64,000 nt of DNA from Punctularia strigosozonata HHB-11173 SS5 (Eukaryota > Basidiomycota > Agaricomycetes > Corticiales > Punctulariaceae): assembly GCF_000264995.1 (NCBI RefSeq), contig NW_006767450.1:169004-233003 (forward strand), in the 5' to 3' direction. A program made the translations under genes and the position numbers. This document shows, piece by piece, positions 31,032-43,957 of the stretch (its first letter is position 1; the number at the start of each line of letters is the position of its first letter). A model generated the notes under the pieces. That model had not been told where the DNA came from. It saw nothing but the letters and a program-made list of their open reading frames with translations, and did not search any database.

Positions 31032-32656
31032 ATGTTGACTTTTCGTGGCTTGAAGATCTCGTCGGTGCTGGCGCTGTTAATGTTGGGTCTAGCATGCCTG
31101 GGCGAGGCCCGGTTCGACCCGCGCGGACATGCAAAAGAGGTAGCGAAGTGTCCGAGCGTCAATCGGGCGGAGGGCAGGGACGTGGAGATCGACATTCGTA
31201 CGTGCTCGATTTCAGGGGGGTCCATGGGTACCAGTCCTCTGAGTCTCTGATCGCGAACGCAGACTACGTCGACCTCAACCCGAAAGCAAAGCGGACGTTG
31301 CTGATGGTGCACGGATGGCCAGGTCTGTGGAGCACCTGGTCGTACCAGATTGAAGCCTTCCAGGTGTGCATTGCAAGTGAAGGCAGAGAGGCGCGATGCT
31401 CACATGCTCTCTCGCGGCCCAGGAAGAATACCGGGTGCTGGCCGTGGACCAGCGCGGCTTCGGCTCGTCAACGCACCCCGATGACGTGAAGTCGTCCGGA
31501 AATATGGTCGACCTCGTCGGCGACCTCGCGTGCGTGCTTGAGCATGCGAACGTCGACAAAGCGATCTGCGTCGGGTACATCGTTCTTCTGGACCCGTGGT
31601 GTGAACGTTTCCCTGAGGCATCTGGCTCCCTCTTCGCAGACACGACTGGGGCTCGGCTGTCTGCTACGAAGCCGCCCGGCGGCGGCCCGACATCATCGAA
31701 GGCGTCGTCGGCATCGCGGTCCCCGTACGTCCAGAATCCTCCGCTGACCAACCGTCACCGACGACATTTGTTCTTACAGTACCTGCCCGCTACCGGGCCC
31801 TTCATCCCCACCTCCACGCTCGCACACTCCATCCCCACGCTTAACTACCAGCTTTACTTCGCCGGCGACACGGCCGCGGCGGTGGCCGAACTCGACGCCG
31901 ACGTCCGTCGTACGCTCCGCAGCACCCACCGGACCATCGACAGCCCGAGCGCGGACGCGTTCTTGACCAGCAGGACCGACTTTCTCGGCGCGTACGCGAA
32001 CCTAAACGAGGTAACGTCATCTTTCTGGTAGCGAACGAAAAAAAAATTAGAAGCGATTGACCCCTGCCACGATCCCGTTCAGATACCGCCGATTCCGTAT
32101 ATGACACCGGATGAAGAAGATTACCTCGTCGAGCAGTACAGCATCCAGGGCTTTAAAAACAGTAATGCGCGTCCTGTGCCCCAGTACCATCGTCGTCGCT
32201 CATCCGGATGTGACAGCCGTACAATTTTATCAAGACGCGAACCGATACGCGACCTGGCAGGGCGCGCACGAGCAGGGGAACTTTACGATCCCGCAGCCCG
32301 TGCTTGCCATTTTACCGACCAAGTCAGTTGATGCGCCGTCCAGGAAGATCCAACAATAACCTTCGTACCTGTCGATTCTAGGGACCGCGTCGCGGACTGG
32401 GTCCTGTTCTCGGAGCGCCTCGGAGTCGCGAAGTGGATACCGAGCTTGACGCAGAAGGTGAGGTCCCTCGGTTCGGTCTTTCCTCGTTTGTTCTTCCAAT
32501 CTAAAGAAACGTTTCTTTTTTTGAATTGGTAAGACGGTGGAGAGCTCGCATTGGCCGCACCTCGAGCGACCGGATGACGTTAACGGCATCCTCCGCGAGT
32601 GGCTTGGTGGCCTGGGTGGACCGTCAGAGTCAACAAGGCATCTAGACGAACTTTGA
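31032..32656 (+). CDS. Epoxide hydrolase (alpha/beta hydrolase), secreted
   Basis: Opens epoxides to diols. A signal-peptide-like N-terminus (MLTFRGLKISSVLALLMLGL) precedes the fold. After intron 1 come YVDLNPK and MVHGWPGLW (HGWP oxyanion hole). Then EYRVLAVDQRGFGSS, and after a 69-base intron VGHDWGSAVCYEAARR, where D in HDWGS is the nucleophile. YLPATGPF and NYQLYFAG form the cap region with its Tyr. YMTPDEEDYLVEQYS follows, then ILPTKDRVADW (the acid) and SSHWPHLERPDDV (catalytic His region). Eight introns, all with clean GT...AG ends, join in frame to about 340 residues. The start was chosen because it opens directly into the signal peptide. Confidence 0.88.
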
Positions 32657-33034
32657 CGCGGACCAGCCTGTCTCGGGAGGGTCACTGTGCTCTCCCGTGC
32701 ATGCTGTGGCATCGTACTCGATCTTTTGTTCGATTGCGTGACTCATTATAGACGTTTTCTGAGCCACCATCCGCACGCGCTTATGCTGCCCTCAGTCCCT
32801 CGACTTTGACGAGACCAAAGAAGGTGTCGTGTCCCACCATGGCACTGCCCATCGCGAAGGAGAACATGCTCGGAGATCTTCCTGCGGGTGCGCGTGCAGG
32901 TCACACCATGCTGGTTGTAACTTGAACTGTATAAGAAAGTGTTCGCTGCTGCAATACCGCTCTTCCCACCACACTTCACCTTCGCCTCCTTTTACAGCAT
33001 CGACACAGCGTCCCTGCTTGGTACATCTTCTCGC

Positions 33035-34743
33035 ATGGAGCACGGCCACGGCATGCGATTCACCAGTCTCGGAAAACATGCCCGCGGCGACGCGTTCGCC
33101 GGCCCGTCATCACTCGTTCCGCTCGCGACCGGTCCTTGCCTCGGCGCGATGTCGCTGGCCATCCTGGAGGAGCTCGCGTCGCCGACGCGGCGTGGTCTGC
33201 TCGCGGTCCGCGCGCTCAGCGCTTCCGGTCCGTCTTCCAACCGAAGGCGTTCCGGCGATTGGCCGTCGAAACGCAGGCGCAGGCAGCGAGTCTCTTTCGC
33301 GGGGCTTGAGGCGCGCGAGCCAGCGTCGTTGACCTCGGAGGGGTTTTTTTTTCGCCGAGAAAGGAGAGATTGTACGCGGTTCTGAACGGCACCCACGAGA
33401 TGGACTTTGGCACGATCGGGATGGATTCCGGCAGCTCTGGCACCGCCGTTAGTCGATTTGGATCCGCTTCGTGTACTTTGCTCGTCGCCTGTCCAGCTCT
33501 CTCTCGCAGCTATAGCGCGCCGCCACCCTCTTGTACCCGTGTCGGCGGAGCGACAGTTTCTCCGCGACAGCGTCAAAAAGCTCGTCATCGAGCCGCGGTA
33601 CAGGGTGGGTGGTGGGGCGGAGAACGACGAGCGGTTGATGGTGTTCCACTTCCTGTGGCAGTTGATGCCCCGCTTGCGGCATCTCGAGGTTAACGACTCT
33701 CCCGGACGTCTCTCACGCGGCTTTCTGGATCACGTCAGTAAAAACTGCCCGTTCGTATACGCGTCGGGCGCTCTGCTTACCCGTTTCTGTGGTGAAAAAG
33801 GATGTCGACGTCTTCAAGCGATGGCCGAATCTTGAGCGCTTCTGTTGCGAGGCTAACAGCGCGTTGTCCGGACAGGGCGAATGTTGGCCGCTCCCGCCTG
33901 CGGAAAATACGACGCTGAAGTTTCTCAGGCTGGGAAATATCAGCATAGTCGGCGTGAACCCGTGGATCCTCGTCGAGGACCTCAGCGGCCCACCTGAGGC
34001 CATCGAACCTTTGCAAATGGCTCCTGGACTGCCGGTCGGGCTGGAGACGCTGGAATCGGATAACGTCCGATTCCCGGCTCCGGCCATGCCAATGAACAAC
34101 GACTTGTGCGGTGTGATCAAGCACGAGAATGGGATGGCGACTACTTCCGGAAACGTAGAGGAGGGCCAGTGGCCGTTGAATTTCGTGAGCGTGGGCTTGG
34201 AACTCCTAGTGCTCGATGTGCTAATATACGTGCATGGCTAGCACCCTTTTGCGAGATTGGTGACGTGCTCCCACAAAACGTTGCGAGAGTTGGTCCCTCG
34301 TCAATATTACAACTGTCCCGCACGACGTTGTTCTTCATGCTATGAAGTCTGTGGGGCCGCAATCCGAATATCCACCAGTCACGAATCTCATCATCAGAGA
34401 ATACCCTCACAGCTACCGAGGCGTCATTGCTTTGTGCCCGCGCCTCATACATCTGGGAATTGATGGCCGCGGCGCCGAAGGGGCCTTGATCTGTGATGCT
34501 CTACGTCTCAACAATCTTCGCACGTTGAAAGTATACCACGACTTCGGATTGTACTTGATCAACAAACTTTTCGGCGACCCGAGCTCGAGTCTGAATACCG
34601 GGAAACTCAGCTCGCTTGAAATGATCGATTTGACTGATCTGGATGCCAATGCAAAATGGAACGTCTACGGACTCAATATGCTATGGAAAACGCCGCTGGG
34701 AGTCCCGAGAACTCTGCTGGTGCAAGGCGTGCACCAATCCTGA
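33035..34743 (+). pseudogene. F-box-like gene 1, frameshifted
   Basis: The first of four tandem paralogs. F-box-like start: SLAILEELA near 33150, then FQPKAFRRLAVETQAQ near 33240 in another frame, because about 13 bases are missing after ALS relative to gene 3. Later blocks align well: ERLYAVLNG near 33365, PVSAERQFLRDSVKKL, LWQLMPRLRHLEV, KRWPNLERF, GVNPWILVEDL and PLNFV, then HPFARLVTCSHKTLRELV. There one extra base near 34297 shifts the frame; removing it restores NITTVPHDVVLHAMKSVGP. The last exon (VTNLIIREYPHSYRG to the end near 34743) is open. It lacks the acidic tail of its sisters. Two frame errors make it a pseudogene. Confidence 0.75.
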
Positions 34744-35164
34744 CGTTGGAGATGCCGTGTGGGAGCTACATCTCATGAGCAAAGACGTTGGTTGAAGATA
34801 CAAAAGTGACCGTATTTCGGAGGGGTGGATTTAACGTTTCCCGTAAGACTACCTGTGGCTGATATCTCTGTCCGTACGTACCTCCAAACAATTTTTATAC
34901 ATGCGTAAATGGTAAGTTAGGTAGTAGCTAGCTATTCACACGCCACCGTCGCGTCAAAGGACGCGTTACGGTGGACCGTCTTCGAGAACTTGCACTCGGC
35001 CACCACCGTGTGTGTTCTTTGTTGACGGGCCACGTTTTTCTTCGTCATTGTTCCGCGAGATGTATATGAGCAGAACGCCTTACGACGGTGATGTGCCACT
35101 CACTGTATCTTGCTTCCTCCACCACTGCACATTGCTCTACATCGTCCTAGCACCTGCAACCTAA
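34744..35164. promoter_or_regulatory. Upstream region of F-box-like gene 2
   Basis: About 420 bp with no gene, presumed to be promoter. No motif is assigned. Confidence 0.35.
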
Positions 35165-37221
35165 ATGTCTTCTTCCGAATCATGGATCGGTTATCGCTTG
35201 GGAGCAACGCCCAAGCAGGACGTATTCGCGTACTCTTCGCCATTCTCTCAACCTTGGCCTTCCCCGCACCTAGGATCGCTGCCCTTCGACATTCTCGAGG
35301 AGTTATGTGCTTACTTTGTGCCCTCGGATGCCTCTATACCACCGACTCCTGCTGAGCTTAAGGCTCTACGCTGTCTCAGCGAGACGTGCAAGCGCTTCAG
35401 GTTTATATTTCAACCGAAGGTTTTTCGATATTTGGTGGTGAAGACCGAGAGACAGGTGGTCAGTGTGGTTTCGGCTCGCTATCAGCCGCATTGCTGAATT
35501 AGTGCGTTTAGGAGGGCATCTATGAAGTGCTCAACGGCTCCTGTGGCCTAGTGTTTAAACCCATGCCAGAGGATGCGGACGAAGTGACCAGAGAGCTGGT
35601 AAGCTTTCAATCTATTGGACACTTCTTCTGATATGATGTTTAACTAACATTATCCTCCCGACGTACAGTATAAGATCGAGAACGCTGTTCCAATCGTGGA
35701 CGTGATTCCGATTTCCGCTGAGAGAGAATTTCTGCGGCGTGGTGTGCGGACTCTCGCGGTAAAGCCAAAAAACGTGTTCGATTACCTCGACATCCGTTTC
35801 TTGCTCCAGATGATGCCACTTTTACGGCATTTGATTATCGCGGACTTCGAGCGGCTATATTGCCAGCATATTCTTGACAAGGTCTGTAACTCCTTTCTCG
35901 TTCCTTTATTGTCTCACAAGACACCGACGTATATCTCGCAGAATGCTCGCATCTTGCGGAAGTGGCACAACCTTGAGAGCTTCTACTACACCGGCGGTGA
36001 CTTATCTGTCAACACCGATCGCTTGCCGTTACCCCGTGCGATAGCAAACATGACTCGCCTCAAGCACCTCCTCCTGATGGACCTTGACATTGCCATGAAT
36101 CCGTGGATTTTCACCGAAGATGTCGGTGTCGGGATGGATCCCACGCGTGAGGATCAACGAGCTTTGGGACGTGTCTGGGAGTACGTGTGGTACCGGCCCC
36201 AGCTTCTGATGAAAGAGCCGCCGAGTACTCCGTGGCTGCCTAGTCGACTGAAGTACCTGGGGCTCGCCAGGATCAACTTCGAACAAGAAGGGGTGCCGCT
36301 TACCGAAGACGTGGCGAAGATATTAAGATGCGAAAGGGGGGAGACGAGCCAGAATCTAGAACATACCAACAAGGATAAGATTGGGGAAAAGTGGCCCCTC
36401 GATTTCGTGAGCCCAGATTCGCCATGTATATGCCGCGATTCATATTGAGTATCCATATTGTAGCATCCATTCGCGCGACTGGTGATGTGCTCGCGGGGCA
36501 GTCTGCGAGAGCTGACACTCCGTGAAATCAAGGGAGTACCTCACGAAACCGTTGTGCACGCGATGACAGCGGTAGGATCACGATGTATGTGCTTCCAGTT
36601 GCTTGCTATAATCAACCTTAGCCCATGTTGACATGGACACACCTAGTGCATGTTCTCCACGTCATTAAGTACCCCGGGCGAGTTGAGGATATCATCGCGT
36701 GCTGCCCGCGTCTGACGTATCTGGACATCGATGGCTATGGGAAAGACCCAGAGGCAGAAGCTGCGTTTCTCGACCACTGTGTTCCCGCACACGTTCGCCA
36801 ACTCAAAATATATGCGCCGTGGCACTTCACGCTCTTCGCGCAATGGCTTGAGTGCGAAAGCTCAGCCATAAACACGGGCCGATTACGATTGCTCAACATA
36901 ATAACACTGGTGGGGATATTCGAGGATGGTACAGAACGTGCGATCCTGGAGGCGGCAGAGAGGCGCAATAGCGCGCATCCGGAGATGAAGGCGGTCAAAG
37001 TGGTGCTTGACAAGAGACAGGAGCAGGTCACCGATGCGGGGAGTGATGAGGGCGACGAGATTTACGAGGAGGACGACAATGGCAGAGACGAGGAGGACGA
37101 CAATGACAGGGACGAGGAGGAGGAGGAGGAGGAGGAGGAGAGTGACGGAGACAATGAAAGCGACCAAGGTATCGAGATGGACGAAGACAACGAAAGCGAC
37201 GAGAGCGACAGAGCAAACTAG
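35165..37221 (+). CDS. F-box-like protein 2 with acidic tail
   Basis: Starts MSSSESWIGYRLG. The F-box-like block is HLGSLPFDILEELCAYF ... LRCLSETCKRFRFIF, then FRYLVV. Introns follow CAG, CTG, AAG and TTC codons at the same places as in genes 3 and 4. Blocks: YEVLNGSCGLVF, PISAEREFLRRGVRTL, IRFLLQMMPLLRHLII, ARILRKWHNLESFYY, MNPWIFTEDVGVGMDPT and HPFARLVMCSRGSLREL, then LHVLHVIKYPGRVED after a gtatgt donor. The C-terminus is an acidic run of Asp/Glu with Asn and Ser. Such proteins recruit substrates to SCF ubiquitin ligases through an LRR-like half. That role is inferred from the F-box-like N-terminus alone. Confidence 0.75.
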
Positions 37222-37424
37222 ACTTGCAATTAGGTACTGATTATGTAATGCGCATGTCAATGAAAGTTGAAACTCCGCCCACAAGAACGTGTTCTTTGCG
37301 ACACGTTCTTCCCGCCATTGTTCCCTGACTCTGAGCCATCTAGATTCTACTGATTCACTCCTGAGAGTCATCCCCGCCGCATCTCGCATCGCTACCCAAC
37401 CTTTCCTCGTCCGCAGCTGCATGG

Positions 37425-39469
37425 ATGGCTCCCTATGTGACTGGCTACCTTCTAAGATCGACATATGGCGGCCGAGATGATGTGTTCGCTTACTCTGATC
37501 CCGTTGTTCAGCCGTGGCCTGTCCCGCACTTCGCATCGCTACCCTTTGACATTCTCGAGGACATCGCCGCCTTCTTTGTACCCGCCGACGCGTCTAAGCC
37601 ACCTGACGCCGCAGATCTGGCGGCTCTCCGATCTCTCAGCGAGACGTGCATGGGTTTCAGGACTACGTTCCAGCCCAAGGTCTTCAGATACATAGCCGTT
37701 GAAACGCAGGAGCAGGTGGTGAGCGTTTCTCGCAGTTACAAGCGCGCGTGGTTATACAGCTTTGGAATTCAGGAGAAGGTATATGAAGTCCTCAACGGCT
37801 CCATTCTCCTGGCTTTCAGACCGATGCCTGAGGACGCAGACGAGTTGACTAGGAAACTAGTGGGTCGACCTCCTATCGCACGAGTGTTACTAACAGTTAT
37901 GATGTGACGCGGGCAGTATGCAGTGAAAAATGTTGTTCCCATCGCGGATGTGATGCCCGTTTCCTATGAAAGAAAGTTCTTACGCAATGGCGTCAGGACA
38001 CTCGTCGCCCGGCCATACTCCAGATGTTCATCCGAGTACCTCGATCTTCGCTTTTTGCTGCAGATGATGCCGCTTCTGCGACACCTCGTAATCGATGACT
38101 TTGGAGGAGAGCAGTGCCAGCATATTCTCGATAACGTGCGCCGCTCCTTTCTCGCACGTTATTAGGTCGGCGGCGTTGACACATCCCTCGCAGAGCGCTC
38201 GCATTTTGCGGAGGTGGCACAATCTCGAAAGTTTCTGCTACAGCGGCGGGGACCTGTCCGAAAAAACGGACCGTTTGCCGTTCCCCCGTGCGGTGGCGAA
38301 CATGACTCGCCTCAGACATCTAATGCTCGAAGATCTCGATATCGGCATGAACCCGTGGATCTTTACGGAGGACGTCGGTGTCGGGATGGATCCCACGTCC
38401 GAGGATCGACAACGTCTAGGGCACGCGTGGCAGTACGTGTGGTACAGGCCCCAGCTTCTCATGGAGGAGACGCCGAGTTCTCCGTGGCTCCCAAGCACGT
38501 TGGAAGTTCTGGAACTGTCCAGAGTCAACTTTGAGGAGAAAGGGATTTGGCTTACCGAACAAGTGGCGAATATACTGAAGAAAGAGAAGGATGCGAAATG
38601 CGACGATGGAAGTCGCGTTGACGCGGATGCAGCCGGAAAAGATTGGCCCGTCGAATTCGTAAGTCAGACCCACGCAGACTTTTGCCGATATCTCGACTGG
38701 GATAACATCACGCTTCGTACCAGCATCCGTTTGCGCGCTTGGTCATGTGCTCTCGTGAAAATCTGCGGGAACTGGAACTCTCTGCCATCAAGGGCGTTCC
38801 TCACGAACCCGTGATTCACGCGATGAAAGCTGTAGGCTCAGGACGTACGCGCCTCATACTTCTCGTGTCAGCATGTCGCCTCACCTACATATTGCAGTGC
38901 GGGCTCTCCACGTGAGGACATACCCCCACTCATTGAAAGATATCGTTCTGTGCTGTCCGCACTTGGTATCCCTAACCATCGACGGGAATGGGATGACACC
39001 TGAGGACGAAACTGAGATGCTCGACCACCACATTCCTGCTAGCGTCCGTGAACTCACGATCTACGCGCCGTGGCACTTCGAAGACTTCGGTCAATGGTTG
39101 GAGTCCGAAAGCTCGTCGGTGAACACTGGTTTGCTGAGCTCGCTGAAGACTATATCGCTTGTGGGGGGGTTAGAAAATGAGCGGAATGTTCCATGGGAAA
39201 CAACGTGCGCGATCGTGGAGGCAACGGAGAGGCGCAACAATGTCCATCCGGAGTCGGAGGCGGTAAACGTCGTACTTGTTCGAGGATTCGCAACGGAAGC
39301 CGGCTCCGAGCACGATTCCAACGAAGGCGGAGAAGACGACGAAGGTGAAGAGGGCAACGAGGGCAGCCAGGAGGCCCCAATGGCGAGTGATAGCGGTGAT
39401 GAGAGTGACCAGGACACCGAAAATGTCGATGGTGACGAGATTGCCGAAGGTAACAGAGCTTCGGACTAA
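37425..39469 (+). CDS. F-box-like protein 3 with acidic tail
   Basis: A tandem paralog with the same exon plan as gene 2. N-terminus MAPYVTGYLLRSTYGG, then FASLPFDILEDIAAFF and LRSLSETCMGFRTTF. Later blocks: KVYEVLNGSILLAF, PVSYERKFLRNGVRTLV, LRFLLQMMPLLRHLVIDDF, ARILRRWHNLESFCY, MNPWIFTEDVGVGMDPT, HPFARLVMCSRENLREL, then LRALHVRTYPHSLKDIV. The acidic tail (SNEGGEDDEGEEGNEGSQE, SDQDTENVDGDEIAEG) ends RASD. All introns keep the frame and no stop was found. It is closest to gene 2 in the middle region. The role as an SCF substrate receptor is inferred. Confidence 0.75.
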
Positions 39470-39669
39470 TGCTGAGATAGCTGTCACGATGCTTCAGAGC
39501 CCCGTACATACTCAATGCTTGTGCATGGACATGTTACAACACTGCACAATACATTGGGATTCAAATAAGTTCACGTGAATAATTTCCACGCCACTGACGC
39601 GACCTGCTCTTGCAGCAACCCAGCGCGCATACACTCTCCATTGTACAAGAGGTATACACACCATACGAA

Positions 39670-41528
39670 ATGTCGTCTTTTCCATCCGCTAGTGAAAACT
39701 CGACTGGATCAACACTCAAAGGAGAACAGGTGCCTTCGCCTTCCCTCGCCACGATTCCATATGAATTGCTCGAAGAGATCGCATCGTATCTGCTACCTAA
39801 GGACCTCTACGCACCTCCGATCCGTGCAGATCAGAGGACTCTGGACAAGCTCAGCCGTACCTGCAAGAGGTTGAAATACGTGTTCCAACCCCATGTTTTT
39901 GAGAAATTGGTAGTCAGGAATGATAAGAAGGCGGTAAGTATCCTACCACGATATTGTTACGATGCCAATCTTTCTTTACTTCGTTTTAAACCGCAGCTAG
40001 CACTATACGCGGTGCTCAATGGTGATAATGGTTACACTCCCCGGCCTCTGTCGCCTGATGCAGACCCTCTGGCTCGCAAACTGGTTAGCATCCGTCTCCT
40101 CAGCCATCGCCCGCCAGTCACTCAACGTTCTCCGTATGCCACACAGTCTGCTCTAAGACATGTTTGGCCTATCCCAGACGTCGTTCCCGCCTCCGAAGAC
40201 AAAGCGTATCTACGCCACGCCGTGAAGGTTCTGATCGTCCATTCTCCCGGTCTGATCGACCTCCGGTTCCTGTTGCAAATGATGCCGCGTTTGAAGCATT
40301 TGCACATTTGGCATAAGGGAGATCATCCTCTTCTTGACCAGGTAGGCAGCTGCCGTTGCCAACAGGTTCACGTAACTCAATGTTCGGGTTGACAGCACGC
40401 GCGGGTGCTCAGAAAATGGCACAATCTGGAATACTTCTTCTACGCCAGGGGCCCCGATCTCACCAGGATGAACGGCCGGCTCCCGTTTCCGCGCGCCGTG
40501 GCGAACATGTCGCGGCTGAGACACGTCGAACTGCGCGAGATCAAGATCGGGACGAACCCGTGGATCTTCACGGAGGATGTCGGCGTCGGTGTGGATCCCA
40601 CGCGGGAGGATCAGAAGACACTCGGCGACGTGTGGAAGTACGTCTGGTACCGGCCACAGCTCCTGTTCAAGGAGCCGCCCAGCTCGCCGTGGCTGCCTAC
40701 AACGCTGGACTTCTTGCACCTATCGCGCATTGAGTTCCTGGCCCCGGAGGTCCCGATGTCGGCTGCAGTGGCAGAGATACTGAAGAAGCGGCGTGCAAGA
40801 AAGGACAGCTTGGAAGAGGGAGCGATCCGGCCTGCGGAGGTACCGGAAGGTGAAAACGCTGGATGGCCTGTTGACTTCGTGAGCACCGTCCTTCTGACGG
40901 AGCCGGTGCGCTATCCTTACCTCGTTTTTTTAGCACCCGTTTTCGAGGCTGGTGCTTTGCTCCCATCGCACGTTGCGAACGTTATTCTTCACCAACGTCA
41001 ACGTTCCTCATGATGTTGTCATGTACGCCTTGCGGATCGTCGGGCCAAGGTGTGAGTCGCAGGTTACGGAGGATCTCATTGCCTCACGCTGATCGCGTCG
41101 TTCTCATAGTGACAACACTTCGAGTTCGCGGGTACTCCGGCTCCGTCGTAGAGGTGATCGCATGCTGTCCGCGCTTGCAGATACTGGGCATAGATGGCCA
41201 TGACATGAGCGAGCAGGAAGCGATAGACATGCTCAATAACGACCTGCATCCACACTTCTACAAGTTGGACCATTTGAACCTATTCTCGCCTTGGAACTTC
41301 GAGCGCTTCGCACAGTGGATCGGCGATGATAGCTCATCCGTCAACATGGGCCTGCTGCCGTCGCTGAGAACGATCACACTCGTCTGCCATCACGAACCAG
41401 TTGAAGCAGCGGTTTCGCGGACGATTCTTGAGGCGGCGAGAAACAGGAACAATATGAAGAAGGAGGACGAGGCGGTCACAGTGTTGTTGGGTCCGGGCTT
41501 TCTGGAGGAGGAGGAGGAGAATTTCTAG
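39670..41528 (+). CDS. F-box-like protein 4, shortened tail
   Basis: Starts MSSFPSASENSTGST. F-box-like block: LATIPYELLEEIASYLL with LDKLSRTCKRLKYVF. Introns after KA, L, DQ and DF, plus a consensus gtgagt donor near 41052, join YAVLNGDNG, HVWPIPDVVPASE, LRFLLQMMPRLKHLHI, ARVLRKWHNLEYFFYARG, TNPWIFTEDVGVGVDPT, HPFSRLVLCSHRTLRTL, then LTTLRVRGYSGSVVEV. The frame ends in TAG after FLEEEEENF. Directly after the stop the same frame reads EEDDDGVGQEDEE before a second stop, so a longer acidic tail like those of genes 2 and 3 has been cut by one codon. It is probably still functional. Confidence 0.72.
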
Positions 41529-41796
41529 GAAGAGGACGATGACGGTGTCGGGCAGGAGGACGAGGAATGAGAGCAGCACATGCTGGATTGCACGAAGTTG
41601 TGCTCTACGACTACAAATCAGCATTACGTACGATACATACAAGTCGGTTTCAATGTGACATTATCATTCCTTGCCTTGGGCGAGGTCGAGAGCAAAATGT
41701 CACACTTCTCCGTCGGAACCTACCCATCATGCAACCTCCACCTACCCCTCTGTTTCCGTCAGCCGTACCCACAGCCCGCCCTCTGTGTCCTCAACA

Positions 41797-43957
41797 TCAG
41801 CGTCTCAGCCAAGCGCGCGGAAGTAAGGGCGACGTACTGGCATACATGGTCAAGTGGTTTCTAGGCCAGAACTGCTCGATGGCAGTGCGCCCCGACAGCT
41901 GCTTCCACTCGGGCGGTGGGCGAGAGTCAGGCGGCTGCGCGTCCGGGGCGAGCTCGATGCCGGAGAAGACTTGCAAGAGGCGGATGAGCATGAAAGAAGC
42001 TTCGTTGTAGGCGAATTGCTGGCCGAGACAGATACGCGGTCCTGGAAAGCGGGTCCCGTTTCATTCAGCGGGTGTGCGTATAGGAGAGCGAGGGTGGCGG
42101 GGGGGGGGGTGCACGTACCAGCGTTGAAAGGCAGGAAAATGAACGGGTTCGGCGTGAGGTATTTGTGCAGGCGTTCGTCGAGGAAGCGGTCCGGATCGAA
42201 TTCTTCGGCTTCAGAAACCCTCAGGTTAGATGCTTGTTTGCGTAGTGGTACGTGCACGTACCATCCGGGCCCCATAGGTCCTTCCGCCTGTGCATGTAAA
42301 GCACCGAATACGTGCATCTGGCGAGTTTCGCATCAGCGAATTTCAGGTCTCCTCCAGGGTCAGCGCCTACTCACGACGTCCCTGGGGGCACGTACCACCC
42401 CCGCCCGTCCACGTCACCAGAGTCCGCCGGCCAGACCACCTCGCCAACGCTTGTGCGCACGTTGAACGGTACGGGCGGGAACAGCCGCAGGACCTCGTTG
42501 ATGACGGCGCGAAGGTACTTCATCGCGCGCACGTCGTCGTACGTCGGTGCACGGCCGTCGCGCCCAAGACCAACGTGCTGGGCTATTTCGGAGCGCAGTC
42601 TGGCGAAGACGGGCGGGTGGATGGCGAGCGCGTAGAGGGCAGAGGTGAGAGTAGTAGCGGTCGTGTCGCGCCCTGCAATCATAATGTTGAGGATCTCATC
42701 TTTGATGAGGGTGGTGTCTACAGGTGAGGAGGTAGGGGTAAATGAAGGCAAGACATGAGAGACAGGTGATCAGCGAAGTTCGTACGAGAGACCGATCCAC
42801 GAAACGCACCACTTGTTTGTCGGACAAGGTAGTCCAGTAACGTATCCTCGTCCGCCACCTCTTCCTTCCCTTCGCCAGATCTGACTTCCCCGGCCGGCCT
42901 CTTTCGCATCGCCTCTTTCAGGATCGGGTCGATGAACGCGTTGACGATGCGCATCGGCTCCGCCGTCCCGTCACGCTTCATCTCGAAAAGCGGCCAGATC
43001 GGGCCCACGGTGGCGCGCTGCGCGAGCACGTCCTGCGACGCGCCGAACGCACGCGCGAACGCCTCCGCCTCGCGGGCGCTCGCGGACTGCCCCGCGGCCG
43101 CCGCCCCGTTGCGGTGGTTATGCGGGTACGGCAGAGGGGCGCCGAGGGAGTGCACGCGCTGGCCGAAGAGGAACACGGTCGCGCTGTCGAGCGTGAAGCG
43201 CGCGACGAGGTCCTGGACGTCGACGGCGACGCCCTCGCGCACGCGCTCCCTCAGGCGATCGATCGCCTCCCGCGCGTGGCTCTCGTACATCTCGAAGTGC
43301 GTGATCTTCTCCCGGACGAAGAAGGGCCGGGTGATGCCGCGATGGAACCGCCAGACGTCGCCGTCGGCGTTGAAGACGCCCGCGCCGAGCACGGAGCGCA
43401 TTTGGGAGGTGAAGAGCGGGCCTTTGACGAAGTTCTGGAAGTCGGTGGCGAGCATGGACTTGATGTGTGCCGGGTGCGCGGTGAAGAAAGCCGAGTTCCA
43501 GAGGACGCGCATGTCGAAAAGGGGCCCCGCCTCCGTGTACATGGGCCTGATCGCGTCGCCTTCGATTTCAGCGTTAGCACAGCGCAAGATGGCGTAGACA
43601 AGTGAGAACAAGCGAGCACCCACCACAATAGTCGCCCATGTGTTGGATGGAGTACATCAGGCGGTCAATTCCGCCCGGCAGCCTCGCTGAGACACGCGGA
43701 ACCGGGCGCGCACCGAGGGCATGCGCTCGACGACGGATACGCCAGTCTTTGTAGAACACACGGCCGAAGAAGACAAGCGGGTAGCCCAGCACACACGCAG
43801 TCGCGTATGCCCATGCTGGAGCAGAGCTGCCACGGGCGTCAAGTACGCGCTTGAGGGAGAACAAGAGAACGAAGGGGGTGACGAAGGACGGTATCGACCT
43901 CAGCAGTGCGGCGATGCCAGGGGAGATCGACAGGGACGGCATCGCTCGGGGGATCAT
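41797..43957 (-). CDS. Cytochrome P450, CYP63-like
   Basis: Membrane-anchored monooxygenase. Start [19 protein letters not shown] with a hydrophobic anchor ([18 protein letters not shown]). A gtgggt donor joins YCG to [15 protein letters not shown]. Then [12 protein letters not shown] (helix C), [12 protein letters not shown], and after an intron [18 protein letters not shown] (I-helix oxygen motif). [10 protein letters not shown] contains ExxR, then [16 protein letters not shown] and [11 protein letters not shown]. Across an intron that contains a run of about ten C on the coding strand comes [18 protein letters not shown] (heme-binding Cys). The end is PRAWLRR. The order and motifs match the CYP52/CYP63 group of basidiomycetes, which oxidise alkanes, fatty acids and aromatics. 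The substrate cannot be deduced here. Confidence 0.85.
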
